Shown in pieces: positions 32,807 through 42,896 of a stretch of DNA of 64,000 bases. Source of the DNA: Candidatus Propionivibrio dominans (GTDB taxonomy: Bacteria; Pseudomonadota; Gammaproteobacteria; Burkholderiales; Rhodocyclaceae); the NCBI GenBank assembly GCA_016709335.1, contig JADJNC010000022.1, positions 30,215 through 94,214 on the forward strand. Direction: 5' to 3'. Made by a program: the position numbers and the translations under genes. The notes below the pieces were generated by a model. It was given only the letters and a program-made list of their open reading frames with translations. It was not told the origin of the DNA and ran no database searches. The stretch's first letter is position 1, and each line of letters starts with the position of its first letter.

Positions 32807-33094
32807 ATGACCAATTTCACTCCATTTGACGTCGCCGACTATCTGGATAACGAAGAAACCATTGCTGCCTATCTGACGGCCGCATTGGAAGACCCCGATC
32901 CCGATACATTTCTGGTAGCCGTAAAGGCAGTCGCTCGTTCTCGCGGAATGACGCAACTGGCCAGGGATTCCGGCTTGGGACGCGAAAGTCTCTACAAGGC
33001 GCTCTCGCCCGGTGCGAAACCTCGTTACGAGACAGTGATGAAAGTGGTTCGTGCGTTAGGCGTCAATCTGCATGCCGAGATTCGCCAAGGTTAG
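32807..33094 (+). CDS. HigA-type antitoxin (COG3636)
   Basis: A 95-residue HTH protein: FDVADYLDNEETIAAYLTAA, then a Cro/C1-type helix-turn-helix (GMTQLARDSGLGRESLYKAL) and a typical end ETVMKVVRALGVNLHAE. It normally neutralises and represses the upstream RelE-like toxin. Here the toxin is a fragment, so the antitoxin is an orphan. Confidence 0.85.
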   Translation: MTNFTPFDVADYLDNEETIAAYLTAALEDPDPDTFLVAVKAVARSRGMTQLARDSGLGRESLYKALSPGAKPRYETVMKVVRALGVNLHAEIRQG

Positions 33095-33106
33095 CTCCGA
33101 AAGTAA

Positions 33107-33136
33107 AACGGCTCGCAATTTCGCGAGCCGTTTATT
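33107..33136. terminator. Intrinsic terminator, probably bidirectional
   Basis: CGGCTCGC and GCGAGCCG pair around AATTT, flanked by AAAA on one side and TTTATTTT on the other. It sits between the convergent antitoxin and glnB genes and could serve both. Confidence 0.8.
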
Positions 33137-33151
33137 TTAATACGGTAACGA

Positions 33152-33496
<345 letters not shown>

Positions 33497-33539
33497 TTAC
33501 TCCGGAAAATTCATGCCAAATGGTACCAGAAATCGGGCC

Positions 33540-35150
33540 TCAGTACGGATCGCGGTAGCGGTTGGTGATGGGAAAACGCCAGTCCTTGCCGAAGCCGCGC
33601 TGCGTAACGCGGATTCCTACCGGTGACTGACGCCGCTTGTATTCGCTGATCTTGAGCAGGTGCACGACGCGGCGCACATCCGTTTCGGCATGACCTCTGG
33701 CGATGATCTGGCGCGGGCTGAGGTCGTTCACCATATAGTCTTCAATGATCGCATCCAGCACATCGTAGGCAGGCAGATTGTCCTGATCGGTCTGCCCCGG
33801 TTTCAGTTCGGCGGACGGCGGACGCGTGATGATGCGCTCGGGGATCGCCCGGGAAACGGTATTCCGCCAGCGTGCAAGTCGATAAACCAGCGTCTTGGCG
33901 ATGTCCTTGATGACCGCGAAACCGCCGGCCATGTCGCCGTAGAGCGTGCAATAGCCAACGGCCATTTCGGATTTGTTGCCGGTCGTCAGTACCAGCGAAC
34001 CGCTCTTGTTCGAGAGGGCCATCAGCAACATGCCGCGGATGCGCGCCTGGATGTTTTCTTCCGTCGTGTCGGCGGGCAGGCCGGCAAACTCCTTCTCCAG
34101 CATCCCGGCAAAAACCTGCATCGCCGGCTCGATGGCGATCTCGTCATAACGCACGCCAAGCAGGCGAATCATTTCACGCGAATCGGCCAGGCTGATCTCG
34201 GCCGTGTAGGGTGAAGGCATCATCACTGCCCGCACCTTGTCGGCGCCCAGCGCATCGACGGCGATGCACAGTGTCAGCGCCGAGTCGATACCGCCCGAAA
34301 GACCGATGATCGCGCCGGGAAAACCGTTTTTACCGAGGTAATCGCGAACGCCGAGTACCAGCGCCCGATAGACCTCGGCTTCGAGCACCTGCTCGGCAAC
34401 GATGACGTCCGGCTGCGGCTGGCCATTGTCAAAATTGACAATGGCCAGCGCTTCATCGAACTTGGGCAACTGGCAACACAGCACACCGTGCGAATCCATG
34501 GCAAAAGACCCGCCGTCAAAAACGAGTTCATCCTGTCCACCGACCAGATTGGCGTAAACCACCGGCAAACCGGTGGCGGCGATGCGCTCACGCAGGACTT
34601 CGGTGCGCCGTTCCTGTTTGCCGATGTGGTACGGCGACGCGTTGAGCACAAGCAATACTTCGGCACCCGACTCACGAGCCTGGTCCGCCGCCCCCGCTTC
34701 CCAGACATCGGCGCAGATATTGATGCCGCAACGCACGCCCTTGATGCTCACCACGCACGGTGTATCGCCGGAATCGAAATAGCGCTCCTCGTCGAAAACC
34801 TCGTAATTGGGCAGGCGCTGCTTGCAATAGGTGGCGACCCGCGCCCCATTGCTGAGCAGGGTCGCCGCGTTGAAGCAGCAACCCTGACGTTCCAGCGGGT
34901 GTCCGACCAGCACGTCAATACCCTGCAATGCAGTGGCCAACCCATCAAGCTCACGCTCACAGGCGGTGTAAAAGTCTTCGCGTAGCAGCAGGTCTTCCGG
35001 CGGGTAACCACAGAGCACCAGTTCGGGCGTCAGCAGGAGGTCGGCGCCCAGCGCTCTGGCGCGCTGGGCAAAATCGAGGATGCGCGCCGCGTTACCGGCG
35101 AGGTCGCCGACGGTGGCGTTGATTTGAGCGATGGCGATCTTGAGTGACAT
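33540..35150 (-). CDS. nadE: Glutamine-dependent NAD+ synthetase
   Basis: About 536 residues from ATG 35150 (MSLKIAIAQINATVGDLAGN); upstream open text lacks support. The N-terminal nitrilase-like amidase domain frees ammonia from glutamine, with RCGINICADVWE as its catalytic-cysteine region. The C-terminal PP-loop synthetase domain has GLSGGIDSALTLCIAVDALG. It converts nicotinic-acid adenine dinucleotide to NAD+. It lies directly upstream of glnB, a common betaproteobacterial pairing. No frame breaks. Confidence 0.94.
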   Translation of the reverse strand: MSLKIAIAQINATVGDLAGNAARILDFAQRARALGADLLLTPELVLCGYPPEDLLLREDFYTACERELDGLATALQGIDVLVGHPLERQGCCFNAATLLSNGARVATYCKQRLPNYEVFDEERYFDSGDTPCVVSIKGVRCGINICADVWEAGAADQARESGAEVLLVLNASPYHIGKQERRTEVLRERIAATGLPVVYANLVGGQDELVFDGGSFAMDSHGVLCCQLPKFDEALAIVNFDNGQPQPDVIVAEQVLEAEVYRALVLGVRDYLGKNGFPGAIIGLSGGIDSALTLCIAVDALGADKVRAVMMPSPYTAEISLADSREMIRLLGVRYDEIAIEPAMQVFAGMLEKEFAGLPADTTEENIQARIRGMLLMALSNKSGSLVLTTGNKSEMAVGYCTLYGDMAGGFAVIKDIAKTLVYRLARWRNTVSRAIPERIITRPPSAELKPGQTDQDNLPAYDVLDAIIEDYMVNDLSPRQIIARGHAETDVRRVVHLLKISEYKRRQSPVGIRVTQRGFGKDWRFPITNRYRDPY

Positions 35151-35178
35151 GGGTGTAACTATAAACGATAGTGCGCCG

Positions 35179-35967
35179 TTACTTGCTCCAGGCGGCCAGA
35201 AACTCGTGCCAGTGCGGCTTGTCGAGCTTCTCCAGTGCCCCCCGGACGAAATCGGTCTCGCCGTCGTATTCGCTGCGCGACAGCTCGCCACGCATCAGCC
35301 GGAAGCGCAGCGAAACGAGATAGGTGTTCATCACATCGGTTTCGCAGTAGTCGCGAATCCCGGCCATCTCGCCGGCCTGCCAGGCCTCCCACACCTTGCT
35401 GCCGTCCATCCCGAGCTTGCCGGGGAAGCCGATCAGCTTGGCCAGCGCATCGAGTGGCACGCTGGCGCGCGGCTGGTACATGGCCAGCAGATCCATGAGA
35501 TCGAGATGGCGCGTGTGGTAGCGGCTGATGTAGTTGTTCCACTTGAAATCACGACTGTCGCCATAATCGCCATCGCCCAGATCCCAGTAGCGTGGCGCCA
35601 CGACGCCGTGGATCAGCCCGCGATAGTGCAGCACCGGCAGGTCGAAACCGCCACCGTTCCAGGAGACGATCTGCGGGGTGAATTTTTCGATGCCGTCGAA
35701 GAAGCGTTGAATGATTTCCGCCTCGTTCTGCACGGGCTCGGCCAGCGACCACACACGCAGATCCTTGCCGACGCGCAGTGCGCAGGAGATGACGACAATC
35801 CGCTGCAAATGGAGCGGCAGGAAATCAGTCCCGTTCTGCGCACGGCGCTGCTGGAAGGCCATTTCGGCCACCTCGGCATCGGGCAACGCCGGATCGAGCG
35901 AATGCAGACGGCGCAAGCCCGGTACGTCAGGGATGGTTTCAATGTCAAAGACGAGAACGGGTTTCAT
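35179..35967 (-). CDS. Predicted 3'-5' exonuclease (PolB-like exonuclease family)
   Basis: About 262 residues from ATG 35967 (MKPVLVFDIETIPDVPGLRR). DEDD-type exonuclease motifs are visible: DIET near the N-terminus, SWNGGGFDLPVLHYR in the middle and YCETDVMNTY near the end. It matches the DNA_pol_B_exo2-type stand-alone exonuclease family. The target is not known. It sits between cysM and nadE on the same strand. Confidence 0.83.
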   Translation of the reverse strand: MKPVLVFDIETIPDVPGLRRLHSLDPALPDAEVAEMAFQQRRAQNGTDFLPLHLQRIVVISCALRVGKDLRVWSLAEPVQNEAEIIQRFFDGIEKFTPQIVSWNGGGFDLPVLHYRGLIHGVVAPRYWDLGDGDYGDSRDFKWNNYISRYHTRHLDLMDLLAMYQPRASVPLDALAKLIGFPGKLGMDGSKVWEAWQAGEMAGIRDYCETDVMNTYLVSLRFRLMRGELSRSEYDGETDFVRGALEKLDKPHWHEFLAAWSK

Positions 35968-35985
35968 GCAAGGCTCGACCAATAT

Positions 35986-36885
35986 TCAGGCCGGAAACAC
36001 ACCGGTCGACAGATAGCGGTCGCCGCGGTCGCAAACAATGGTGACGATGGTGGCATTGTCGACTTCGCGTGCCAGGCGCAGCGCAACCACCAGCCCGCCG
36101 CCGGAAGAAATCCCGGCAAAAATACCTTCTTCGCAGGCCAGCCGCCGGGTCATTTCCTCGGCTTCGTCTTGCGTCACCGATTCGACCCGATCGACGCGCG
36201 AACGATCGAAAATTTTCGGCAGATAGGCTTCCGGCCACTTGCGGATTCCCGGAATCTGCGAGCCGGGTTCGGGCTGACAGCCGATGATACAGATCGTCGG
36301 ATTCTGTTCCTTCAGGTAGCGTGAAACGCCCATGATCGTCCCGGTGGTGCCCATGCTGCTGACAAAGTGCGTCACCCGCCCTGCCGTATCGCGCCAGATT
36401 TCGGGCCCGGTACCTTCGTAATGTGCCAGCGGGTTATCGGCGTTGGCAAACTGGTCAAGGATGATGCCCCGCCCTTCATCACGCATTTTCTCGGCGACAT
36501 CGCGTGCCGATTCCATTCCCCCGTCCTTGGGTGTGAGTACCAGTTCCGCACCGAAGGCACGCATGGTTTGCCGGCGTTCGATGCTCTGGTTTTCCGGCAT
36601 TACGAGCAGCATGCGATAACCGCCCATGGCTGCCGCCATCGCCAGCGCAATGCCGGTATTGCCGGACGTCGCTTCAATCAGCGTATCGCCGGGCTTGATG
36701 TCGCCACGCCGCTCGGCATGACGGATCATCGAAAGCGCCGGCCTGTCCTTGACCGAACCGGCCGGGTTGTTGCCTTCGAGCTTGGCCAGAATGACGTTTC
36801 CACGTGCTTCCAGATCGGCACCGGGTAAACGCTTGAGGCGCACCAGCGGCGTACCACCGACGAAATCTTCAAGTGTCTTATACAC
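35986..36885 (-). CDS. cysM: Cysteine synthase B
   Basis: PLP-dependent O-acetylserine sulfhydrylase, 299 residues. The PLP lysine lies in [15 protein letters not shown], and the phosphate-binding loop is [19 protein letters not shown]. The CysM type, which can use thiosulfate, is suggested by [20 protein letters not shown] and by length. Overlaps the 3' end of hldD by 8 bases, indicating coupling. Confidence 0.93.
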   Translation of the reverse strand: MYKTLEDFVGGTPLVRLKRLPGADLEARGNVILAKLEGNNPAGSVKDRPALSMIRHAERRGDIKPGDTLIEATSGNTGIALAMAAAMGGYRMLLVMPENQSIERRQTMRAFGAELVLTPKDGGMESARDVAEKMRDEGRGIILDQFANADNPLAHYEGTGPEIWRDTAGRVTHFVSSMGTTGTIMGVSRYLKEQNPTICIIGCQPEPGSQIPGIRKWPEAYLPKIFDRSRVDRVESVTQDEAEEMTRRLACEEGIFAGISSGGGLVVALRLAREVDNATIVTIVCDRGDRYLSTGVFPA

Positions 36886-37872
36886 TGGCGTTCAACCATT
36901 GGACATATTGCGCCACACCCTGCTCGACGCTGGCAAACGGGGCCTCGTAACCGGCCTTGCGCAATTTCGACAGATCGGCCTGGGTGAAACTCTGGTACTT
37001 GCCCTTGAGCGCATCGGGAAAGGGGATGTACTCGATGAAACCTTGCTTGAGCAATTCTTCCAGAGACTGCTTCGGCTCGCCGGCCAGTGCGCGGCAACTG
37101 TTCACGTTAGCCACGGCGAGTTCGTTGAAGCTTTGCGCTCGCCCGGTGCCAAGGTTGAATATCCCTGACTTTTCAGGGTGATCGAGGAAGTAAAGATTGA
37201 CGCTGGTCACATCGCCCACATAAACGAAATCGCGTTTCTGCTCGCCGTTGGCGTAACCATCGCAACCTTCGAACAGCTTGACCTTTTGTTCGGAACGAAA
37301 CTGGTTGTAGTGATGAAAGGCGACCGAGGCCATGCGCCCCTTGTGCGACTCGCGCGGACCGTAGACATTGAAATAGCGGAAGCCGACGATCTGCGACGAA
37401 GCTTCCGGCAAACGCTGACGCACGATCTGATCGAAAAGGAACTTGGAGTAGCCATAGACGTTGAGCGGCGCCTCGAAAGGCCGCTCCTCCCTGAATTCGC
37501 TGCTGCCGCCATAGGTTGCCGCGCTCGAGGCGTAGAGGAATTGCACGTCCTGATCGATGCACCAGTCGAGTATCCCGAGCGAGTAGCGAAAGTTGTTTTC
37601 CATCATGTAGCGGCCATCGGCCTCCATCGTGTCGGAACACGCGCCTTGATGAAACAGGGCGTCGACATCACCGTCGAAATGTCCGGCCAGCAGGCGCTCG
37701 ATGAACTCCTGTTTGTCGATGTAATCGACAATCTCGCAATCAACCAGATTCTTGAATTTGTCGGCCCGGGTCAGGTTATCGACGGCAATGATCTGGTCTA
37801 CCCCGCGTTCGTTGAGCGCCTTGACCAGATTCGAACCGATAAACCCGGCGGCGCCGGTGACAATGTATACAT
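36878..37872 (-). CDS. hldD: ADP-L-glycero-D-manno-heptose 6-epimerase (frame break at codon 3)
   Basis: NAD-dependent epimerase making the ADP-heptose used for LPS inner core. The Rossmann start reads [20 protein letters not shown], and the [17 protein letters not shown] and [10 protein letters not shown] motifs follow, to the stop at 36878. In the given sequence ATG TAT (37872) is out of frame with IVTGAAGF by one base: TATAC-ATT where TATATCATT would encode the usual MYIIVTG. A one-base deletion near 37867 is the simplest explanation. It follows the kinase gene by a few bases. Confidence 0.88.
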
Positions 37873-37881
37873 AGGCATTCC

Positions 37882-38814
37882 TCAGTTCAGTGCCGCATCC
37901 AGCTCGTCACGGGTGACAACCGCCGTACCGAGCTTGCCGACAACAATGCCGGCCGCCACGTTCGCCACATGAATCGCTGCCGCCCAATCGGCGCCATGCG
38001 CCAGCATCACCGCCAGCGTGGCAATGACCGTATCGCCGGCGCCGGACACATCAAAAACTTCACGTGCCACGGCCTTCTCATGCAGCGTACCACCCGCATG
38101 GAAAAGCGTCATCCCTTCATCGCTGCGCGTAACCAGCAGCGCCTCAAGATCAAGCTCGGTGCGCAAGGCAGTAGCCTTGCGCTCCAGTTCGGCTTCGTCC
38201 TTCCAGCGCCCGACCACCTCGCGCAACTCACCGCGGTTTGGCGTAATGATTGTTGCGCCGGCATACTTTGCGTATTCGTCTCCTTTCGGATCCACCAGAA
38301 CGATCTTGCCGGCAGCACGCGCCAACCCGATCATCTCGCCGATGTGCGTCAATCCGCCCTTGCCGTAATCGGAAAAGATAACGGCATCGCACTCCGGCAG
38401 GCGCTGCTCGAAATCGGAAAGCTTGGCGAGAAGTATTTCGTGTGACGGCATCGTCTCGAAATCGATTCTCAACAACTGCTGTTGCCGGCCAATCACGCGC
38501 AGCTTGACCGTGGTCGTGACTGCTTCGTCGATGTGCAGGCTGGCATCGATGCCTCCTTCCTTCATCAGCCGCGTGAGGCTCTCGCCCGGTTCATCATTGC
38601 CGACCAGGGCCAGCAGCGAAACCTGAGCGCCAAGCGCCGCCGCGTTGCGCGCCACGTTGGCGGCACCACCCGGGCGCACCTCGCTGCGTTCGACCTTGAC
38701 GATCGGCACCGGCGCTTCGGGCGAAATGCGTGATACCTCGCCAAACCAGTAACGGTCGAGCATCACGTCGCCAACGATGAGCAGACGAACCGCAGAAAGA
38801 TCTACCAAATGCAT
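37882..38814 (-). CDS. rfaE: D-glycero-beta-D-manno-heptose-7-phosphate kinase
   Basis: PfkB-family sugar kinase of the ADP-heptose pathway. About 310 residues from ATG 38814 ([20 protein letters not shown]). ATP/substrate motifs include [20 protein letters not shown] and [20 protein letters not shown]. It has only the kinase domain, without the adenylyltransferase half found in enterobacterial HldE, so it corresponds to HldA/RfaE1. It precedes hldD in one operon. Confidence 0.92.
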   Translation of the reverse strand: MHLVDLSAVRLLIVGDVMLDRYWFGEVSRISPEAPVPIVKVERSEVRPGGAANVARNAAALGAQVSLLALVGNDEPGESLTRLMKEGGIDASLHIDEAVTTTVKLRVIGRQQQLLRIDFETMPSHEILLAKLSDFEQRLPECDAVIFSDYGKGGLTHIGEMIGLARAAGKIVLVDPKGDEYAKYAGATIITPNRGELREVVGRWKDEAELERKATALRTELDLEALLVTRSDEGMTLFHAGGTLHEKAVAREVFDVSGAGDTVIATLAVMLAHGADWAAAIHVANVAAGIVVGKLGTAVVTRDELDAALN

Positions 38815-38837
38815 GCAAACTACCCCAGAGACAAAGG

Positions 38838-38966
38838 CAAAAACTTCACCACCTAGGCATAAAGAACACAAAGTTGCACCAAGACGACCGAAGGAAATGC
38901 AGGGCAAAACCCTTGCTTTTCTTGGTGAATCTTGGTGACCTTGGTGTCTTGGTGGTGAAGCATTTG
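38838..38966. repeat. Dispersed CTTGGTG repeat, inverted pair
   Basis: A minus-strand copy (TTCACCACCTAGGCATAAAG then AACACAAAG, 38844-38880) faces a plus-strand copy (TTCTTGGTGAATCTTGGTG then ACCTTGGTGTCTTGGTGGTG, 38913-38966). The pair can fold into a long hairpin in the gap between lapB and rfaE. Same family as 23818-23874 and 40246-40325. Confidence 0.75.
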
Positions 38967-38977
38967 CATTTAATTGG

Positions 38978-40147
38978 TTAAGGCGTCAAATCGAATTCTT
39001 CGGTACGCTTCGGCGAATAGGTTTCCCAACCGCCACACGCTGGGCAGCGCCAATAAAACTGGCGCGCCTTGAAGCCGCAATTATCGCACCGATAACGCGC
39101 CAGCCGGCGTGTGTAGCCATGCACAATGCTCTTGGCAAGATCAAGGTCAGCACGTGTTTCGGGCGGTGCAACCAGCAGGCGGGCATCGAGCAACTTGTCA
39201 AAACCAAGCAGCGTCGGATTGCGCTTCAACTCATCACGCACCAGAGCATACGCGGCCTCGGCGCCTTCGCTTTCGAGCACCAGTTGAAAGACCACATCGA
39301 GCAGGTCGAGCGAAGGGTAATGTTCAAGATAGCCGCGCAGGAGTTGCAAGCCCTCATCGCGACGCACCAGCTTGCGGAAAGCGTCGAGCAGGCGCTGCGC
39401 GACCAGTGCCAGATAGGTCGGGTCCTGCTGTTCAATTCGTTGCCAGCAGGCGATGGCCTCCATGCTTCTGTCCTGCTGCGCCTCGATGTCGCCTTGCAGG
39501 AGACTGGCACGAACACATTTACGATTTCGCTCCAGAGCGGTCTTCAGGTAGACTGACGCCAGGTCGGGACGCGAGCGGATCATCTCGGCAGCGGCCAGTT
39601 CGCAGTAGTACTCGGCAATTTCCTTCTGCGAGGCAATGTCGGGCAATTCGGCGGCAATGGCTATGGCCTTCTCCCAGTCCTTTTCGAGCTGGTAAATTTC
39701 AAGGAGATTCCGTTTGGCCTCCTTGACCATGGCCGAATCCTTAAGCTTGTCGAAAACTTCCTCGGCACGGTCGAGCAGACCGGCTTTCAGATAATCCTGC
39801 CCGAGTTCGGCCAGCGCCTGCAGCTTCAGATCCTGCGGCAGGTCTTCACGTTCGACGAGATTCTGATGCATGCGAATGGCACGTTCGGTTTCGCCACGAC
39901 GACGGAACAGACTGCCCAGGGCAAAATGCAGTTCGATGGTCTGCGGGTCGACCTTGACGGCATCGACAAAGGACTCGATGGCGCGATCCGGCTGTTCGTT
40001 GAGCAGGAAATTGAGTCCCTGGAAATACGAACGCGGCAAGGCTCGCGATTCCTTGACCAGATGCTGGATATCGATGCGTGCAGCCGCCCAGCCCAGCCCG
40101 AAGAACAGTGGGAAAAACAGGAGTTGCCAGTACTCGAATTCAATCAT
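38978..40147 (-). CDS. lapB: LPS assembly protein B (TPR plus rubredoxin-like zinc ribbon)
   Basis: A 389-residue LapB (YciM). An N-terminal membrane anchor (WQLLFFPLFFGLGWAAAR) is followed by nine or so TPR-like helices (for example AIESFVDAVKVDPQTIELHF) and a C-terminal rubredoxin-type metal ribbon (YRCDNCGFKARQFYWRCPAC). In E. coli LapB adapts FtsH to LpxC turnover and so sets LPS synthesis. It lies beside lapA and upstream of the heptose genes, matching that role. Confidence 0.93.
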   Translation of the reverse strand: MIEFEYWQLLFFPLFFGLGWAAARIDIQHLVKESRALPRSYFQGLNFLLNEQPDRAIESFVDAVKVDPQTIELHFALGSLFRRRGETERAIRMHQNLVEREDLPQDLKLQALAELGQDYLKAGLLDRAEEVFDKLKDSAMVKEAKRNLLEIYQLEKDWEKAIAIAAELPDIASQKEIAEYYCELAAAEMIRSRPDLASVYLKTALERNRKCVRASLLQGDIEAQQDRSMEAIACWQRIEQQDPTYLALVAQRLLDAFRKLVRRDEGLQLLRGYLEHYPSLDLLDVVFQLVLESEGAEAAYALVRDELKRNPTLLGFDKLLDARLLVAPPETRADLDLAKSIVHGYTRRLARYRCDNCGFKARQFYWRCPACGGWETYSPKRTEEFDLTP

Positions 40148-40242
40148 TTGATCGACGCTATCCGGTTCAGACGCACCATTCCCGACCCCCGCAAACTTCA
40201 GTCAGCCACGGCGAGTAGTCAATCCTGTTGAAAGACTTAAAA

Positions 40243-40325
40243 AAATTCACCACCAAGCCACAAAGAACACAAAGATTCACCAAGAGAACAAATAGCTAAC
40301 CTGGTTTCCCTTGGTGCCCACCTGG
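40243..40325 (-). repeat. Dispersed CTTGGTG repeat, copy in the lapA-lapB gap
   Basis: TTCACCACCAAGCCACAAAG then AACACAAAGATTCACCAAG (40248-40285) is the reverse complement of the 23818-23874 unit. It continues into the related text CCTTGGTGCCCACCTGGCG. The 226 bases between lapB and lapA hold no other feature. Confidence 0.7.
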
Positions 40326-40373
40326 CGAACCTGGCGGCACTGCACTCTTCGGTCGACCGGGTGGTTCGCTGTT

Positions 40374-40649
40374 TCACGTTGACTGACTACCCGTCGCCTG
40401 TTTGACTGTTTTGGCTTCGCGCTGCAAGCGGGACACTTCCCGGCGCAAACCGAAAACCGTACCGAGCAATGACAGCACACCCAGTGCGGCACCGCCAGCG
40501 AAAAAGGCCAGAACAATGATAATCAGCGGCGCCTGCCAGGCCGTATCAAGGAAGAAACGAACGCTGACGGGATCGGTGTTCTTCAGCGCGAAGGCGAACA
40601 GGAACAGGAATATGAATATCCGACAGCCCCACAGCAAGGCACGCATCAA
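40374..40649 (-). CDS. lapA: LPS assembly protein A domain protein
   Basis: A 91-residue membrane protein with two helices (LLWGCRIFIFLFLFAFALKN and PLIIIVLAFFAGGAALGVLS) and a coiled-coil tail (LRREVSRLQREAKTVKQ). It matches the LapA/DUF1049 family, partner of LapB in LPS assembly. The gene order ihfB-lapA-lapB is conserved across proteobacteria. Confidence 0.88.
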   Translation of the reverse strand: MMRALLWGCRIFIFLFLFAFALKNTDPVSVRFFLDTAWQAPLIIIVLAFFAGGAALGVLSLLGTVFGLRREVSRLQREAKTVKQATGSQST

Positions 40650-40720
40650 TCACCCTTCAGCAATGAAAAGGGCGGCACCTCGCCGCCCACCGTGTTGCTA
40701 ATGACCACAGCCGTTATCAC

Positions 40721-41020
40721 TCAGACCACGTTGAGCGCGCTATCGACACGCTCACGCAATTCCTTGCCGGCCTTGAAATGCGGCACCCATTTTTCCGGGA
40801 CACTAACCTTGTCGCCGGACTTGGGGTTTCGACCAACACGTGGCGGTCGATAGTTCAGCGAAAAACTGCCGAACCCGCGAATCTCGATACGATCGCCCTT
40901 GGCCAAAGCTTCGGACAAAGCATCGAGAATCATCTTGACTGCAAAATCGGCATCCTTTGCGACGAGTTGCGGAAAGCGCTCCGCCAGCCGCGCGATCATG
41001 TCAGACTTGGTCATGCTCAA
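40721..41020 (-). CDS. ihfB: Integration host factor subunit beta
   Basis: A 99-residue HU/IHF DNA-bending protein. It has the DNA-binding arm with [20 protein letters not shown] then [14 protein letters not shown] and starts [15 protein letters not shown] from ATG 41014; the ORF begins MSMTKSDMI at 41020. Located just after rpsA, the standard place for the beta subunit. Confidence 0.94.
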   Translation of the reverse strand: MSMTKSDMIARLAERFPQLVAKDADFAVKMILDALSEALAKGDRIEIRGFGSFSLNYRPPRVGRNPKSGDKVSVPEKWVPHFKAGKELRERVDSALNVV

Positions 41021-41023
41021 ACC

Positions 41024-42719
41024 TTATTGCGGGTTGTTAAGCTTGGCTTTGAGCAGAGCGCCAAGGTTTGTCGTTCCCGAACTGACATTGCTGTCAGCAG
41101 AAAACTTCTGCATCGCTTCATGCTGTTCGGCCTGATCCTTGGCCTTGATCGACAGGTTGATCGAACGTGTCTTGCGATCAATGTTGATGATCATTGCTTC
41201 AACCGGGTCACCTTCCTTGTAAACCTTGGTCAGATCGTCGATTCGATCGCGCGACACTTCGGAAGCGCGCAGATAGCCTTCCATGTCGCCCTCAAGGGTG
41301 ACTACCGCACCGCGGGCATCAAGCGACTTCACGACACCACGCACGATGGCGTTCTTCTCGTGGGTGGCAATGAAGCTGGTGTAAGGATCACCATCAAGCT
41401 GCTTGATACCGAGCGAAATACGCTCCTTGTCGGTATCGATGGCCAGAACCACGGCTTCGACCTCGTCACCCTTCTTGAAGTTGCGGATGGCTTCTTCACC
41501 GGCCACCGACCACGACAGGTCAGAGGTGAACCAGACCATCGATACCACCCGGCAGACCGATGAACACGCCAAAGTCGGTGATCGACTTGATCGCACCGCG
41601 AACCTTGTCACCCTTCTTCTGGTTCATCGAGAACTCATCCCACGGATTGGCAGCGCACTGCTTCATGCCGAGAGAAATGCGGCGACGCTCTTCGTCGATC
41701 TCGAGAATCATGACTTCGACTTCGTCGCCCAGTTGCACCACCTTGGACGGATGAACGTTCTTGTTGGTCCAGTCCATTTCGGAAACGTGCACCAGGCCTT
41801 CGATACCCTGCTCGATTTCGACGAAAGCGCCGTAATCGGTGAGGTTGGTGACCTTGCCGAACAGACGGGTGCTTTGCGGATAACGACGCGAGATGCCGAC
41901 CCACGGATCTTCGCCAAGCTGCTTGAGACCAAGCGAGACGCGATTCTTGTCCTGGTCGAACTTGAGGATCTTGGCCTGCACTTCATCGCCGACGGCCAGA
42001 ACTTCGGACGGGTGACGGACACGGCGCCAGGCCAGATCGGTGATGTGCAGCAAACCGTCAATCCCGCCGAGGTCGACGAAGGCACCGTAGTCGGTGATGT
42101 TCTTGACGATACCCTTGACGATGCTGCCTTCCTTGAGGTTGGAGAGCAGTGCATCGCGCTCTTCGCCAACACTGGCCTCGAGGACGGCACGGCGGGAAAC
42201 GACGACGTTGTTGCGTTTGCGGTCGAGCTTGATGACCTTGAATTCGTAGGTTTTGCCTTCGTATGGGGTGGTGTCCTTGACCGGACGCATGTCGACCAGC
42301 GAACCCGGCAGGAAAGCTCGGACGCTGTTGGCCATCACGGTCAGACCGCCCTTGACCTTGCCGGTGATGGTGCCGGTAACCAGGGTACCTTCATTGAGCG
42401 CCGCTTCGAGGTAGTTCCAGGCAGCGACACGTTTGGCGCGTTCGCGCGACAGGCGCGTTTCACCGAAACCGTTTTCGAGTTGCTCGATGGCGACCTGAAC
42501 GAAATCACCGACCTTGACTTCGAGTTCGCCGGAATCGCTTAAAAATTCTTCACGTTCGATATAACTTTCGGACTTCAGACCGGCATTGACGACGACAAAG
42601 TTCTGGTCGATGCGTACGACTTCGGCGGTGATGACCTCGCCCTGGCGCATTTCCTGGCGCGCGAGACTGGCTTCAAAAAGATCGGCAAAGCTTTCCTGAA
42701 TAATTGGATTGGCTGACAT
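41024..42719 (-). CDS. rpsA: 30S ribosomal protein S1 (apparent frameshift)
   Basis: Essential mRNA-binding protein with six S1 domains, here split in two frames. The first (42719-41520) runs [20 protein letters not shown] to [12 protein letters not shown]; the second (to 41024) resumes [20 protein letters not shown]. At about 41523 the sequence CACCTCTGACC should be CACCTCTCTGACC; loss of one CT dinucleotide breaks the frame. As rpsA is essential, a sequence error is by far the likeliest cause. Joined length about 565 residues, normal. Confidence 0.92.
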
Positions 42720-42896
42720 ATGTGTGGGAATGACCTGACCGCATGGCTGCGGGTTGAGTTAAAAAAATTATCACCGGTTCCTGACACCCCGCTCAACGGG
42801 AATCTGAACGATTCGCCGCAGCGCCCTGAAGGGCAAGCAAAATGATAATTTACCGGTGACACCTTGAGGCGCACGGCACCTGCCGCAACACCCCTG

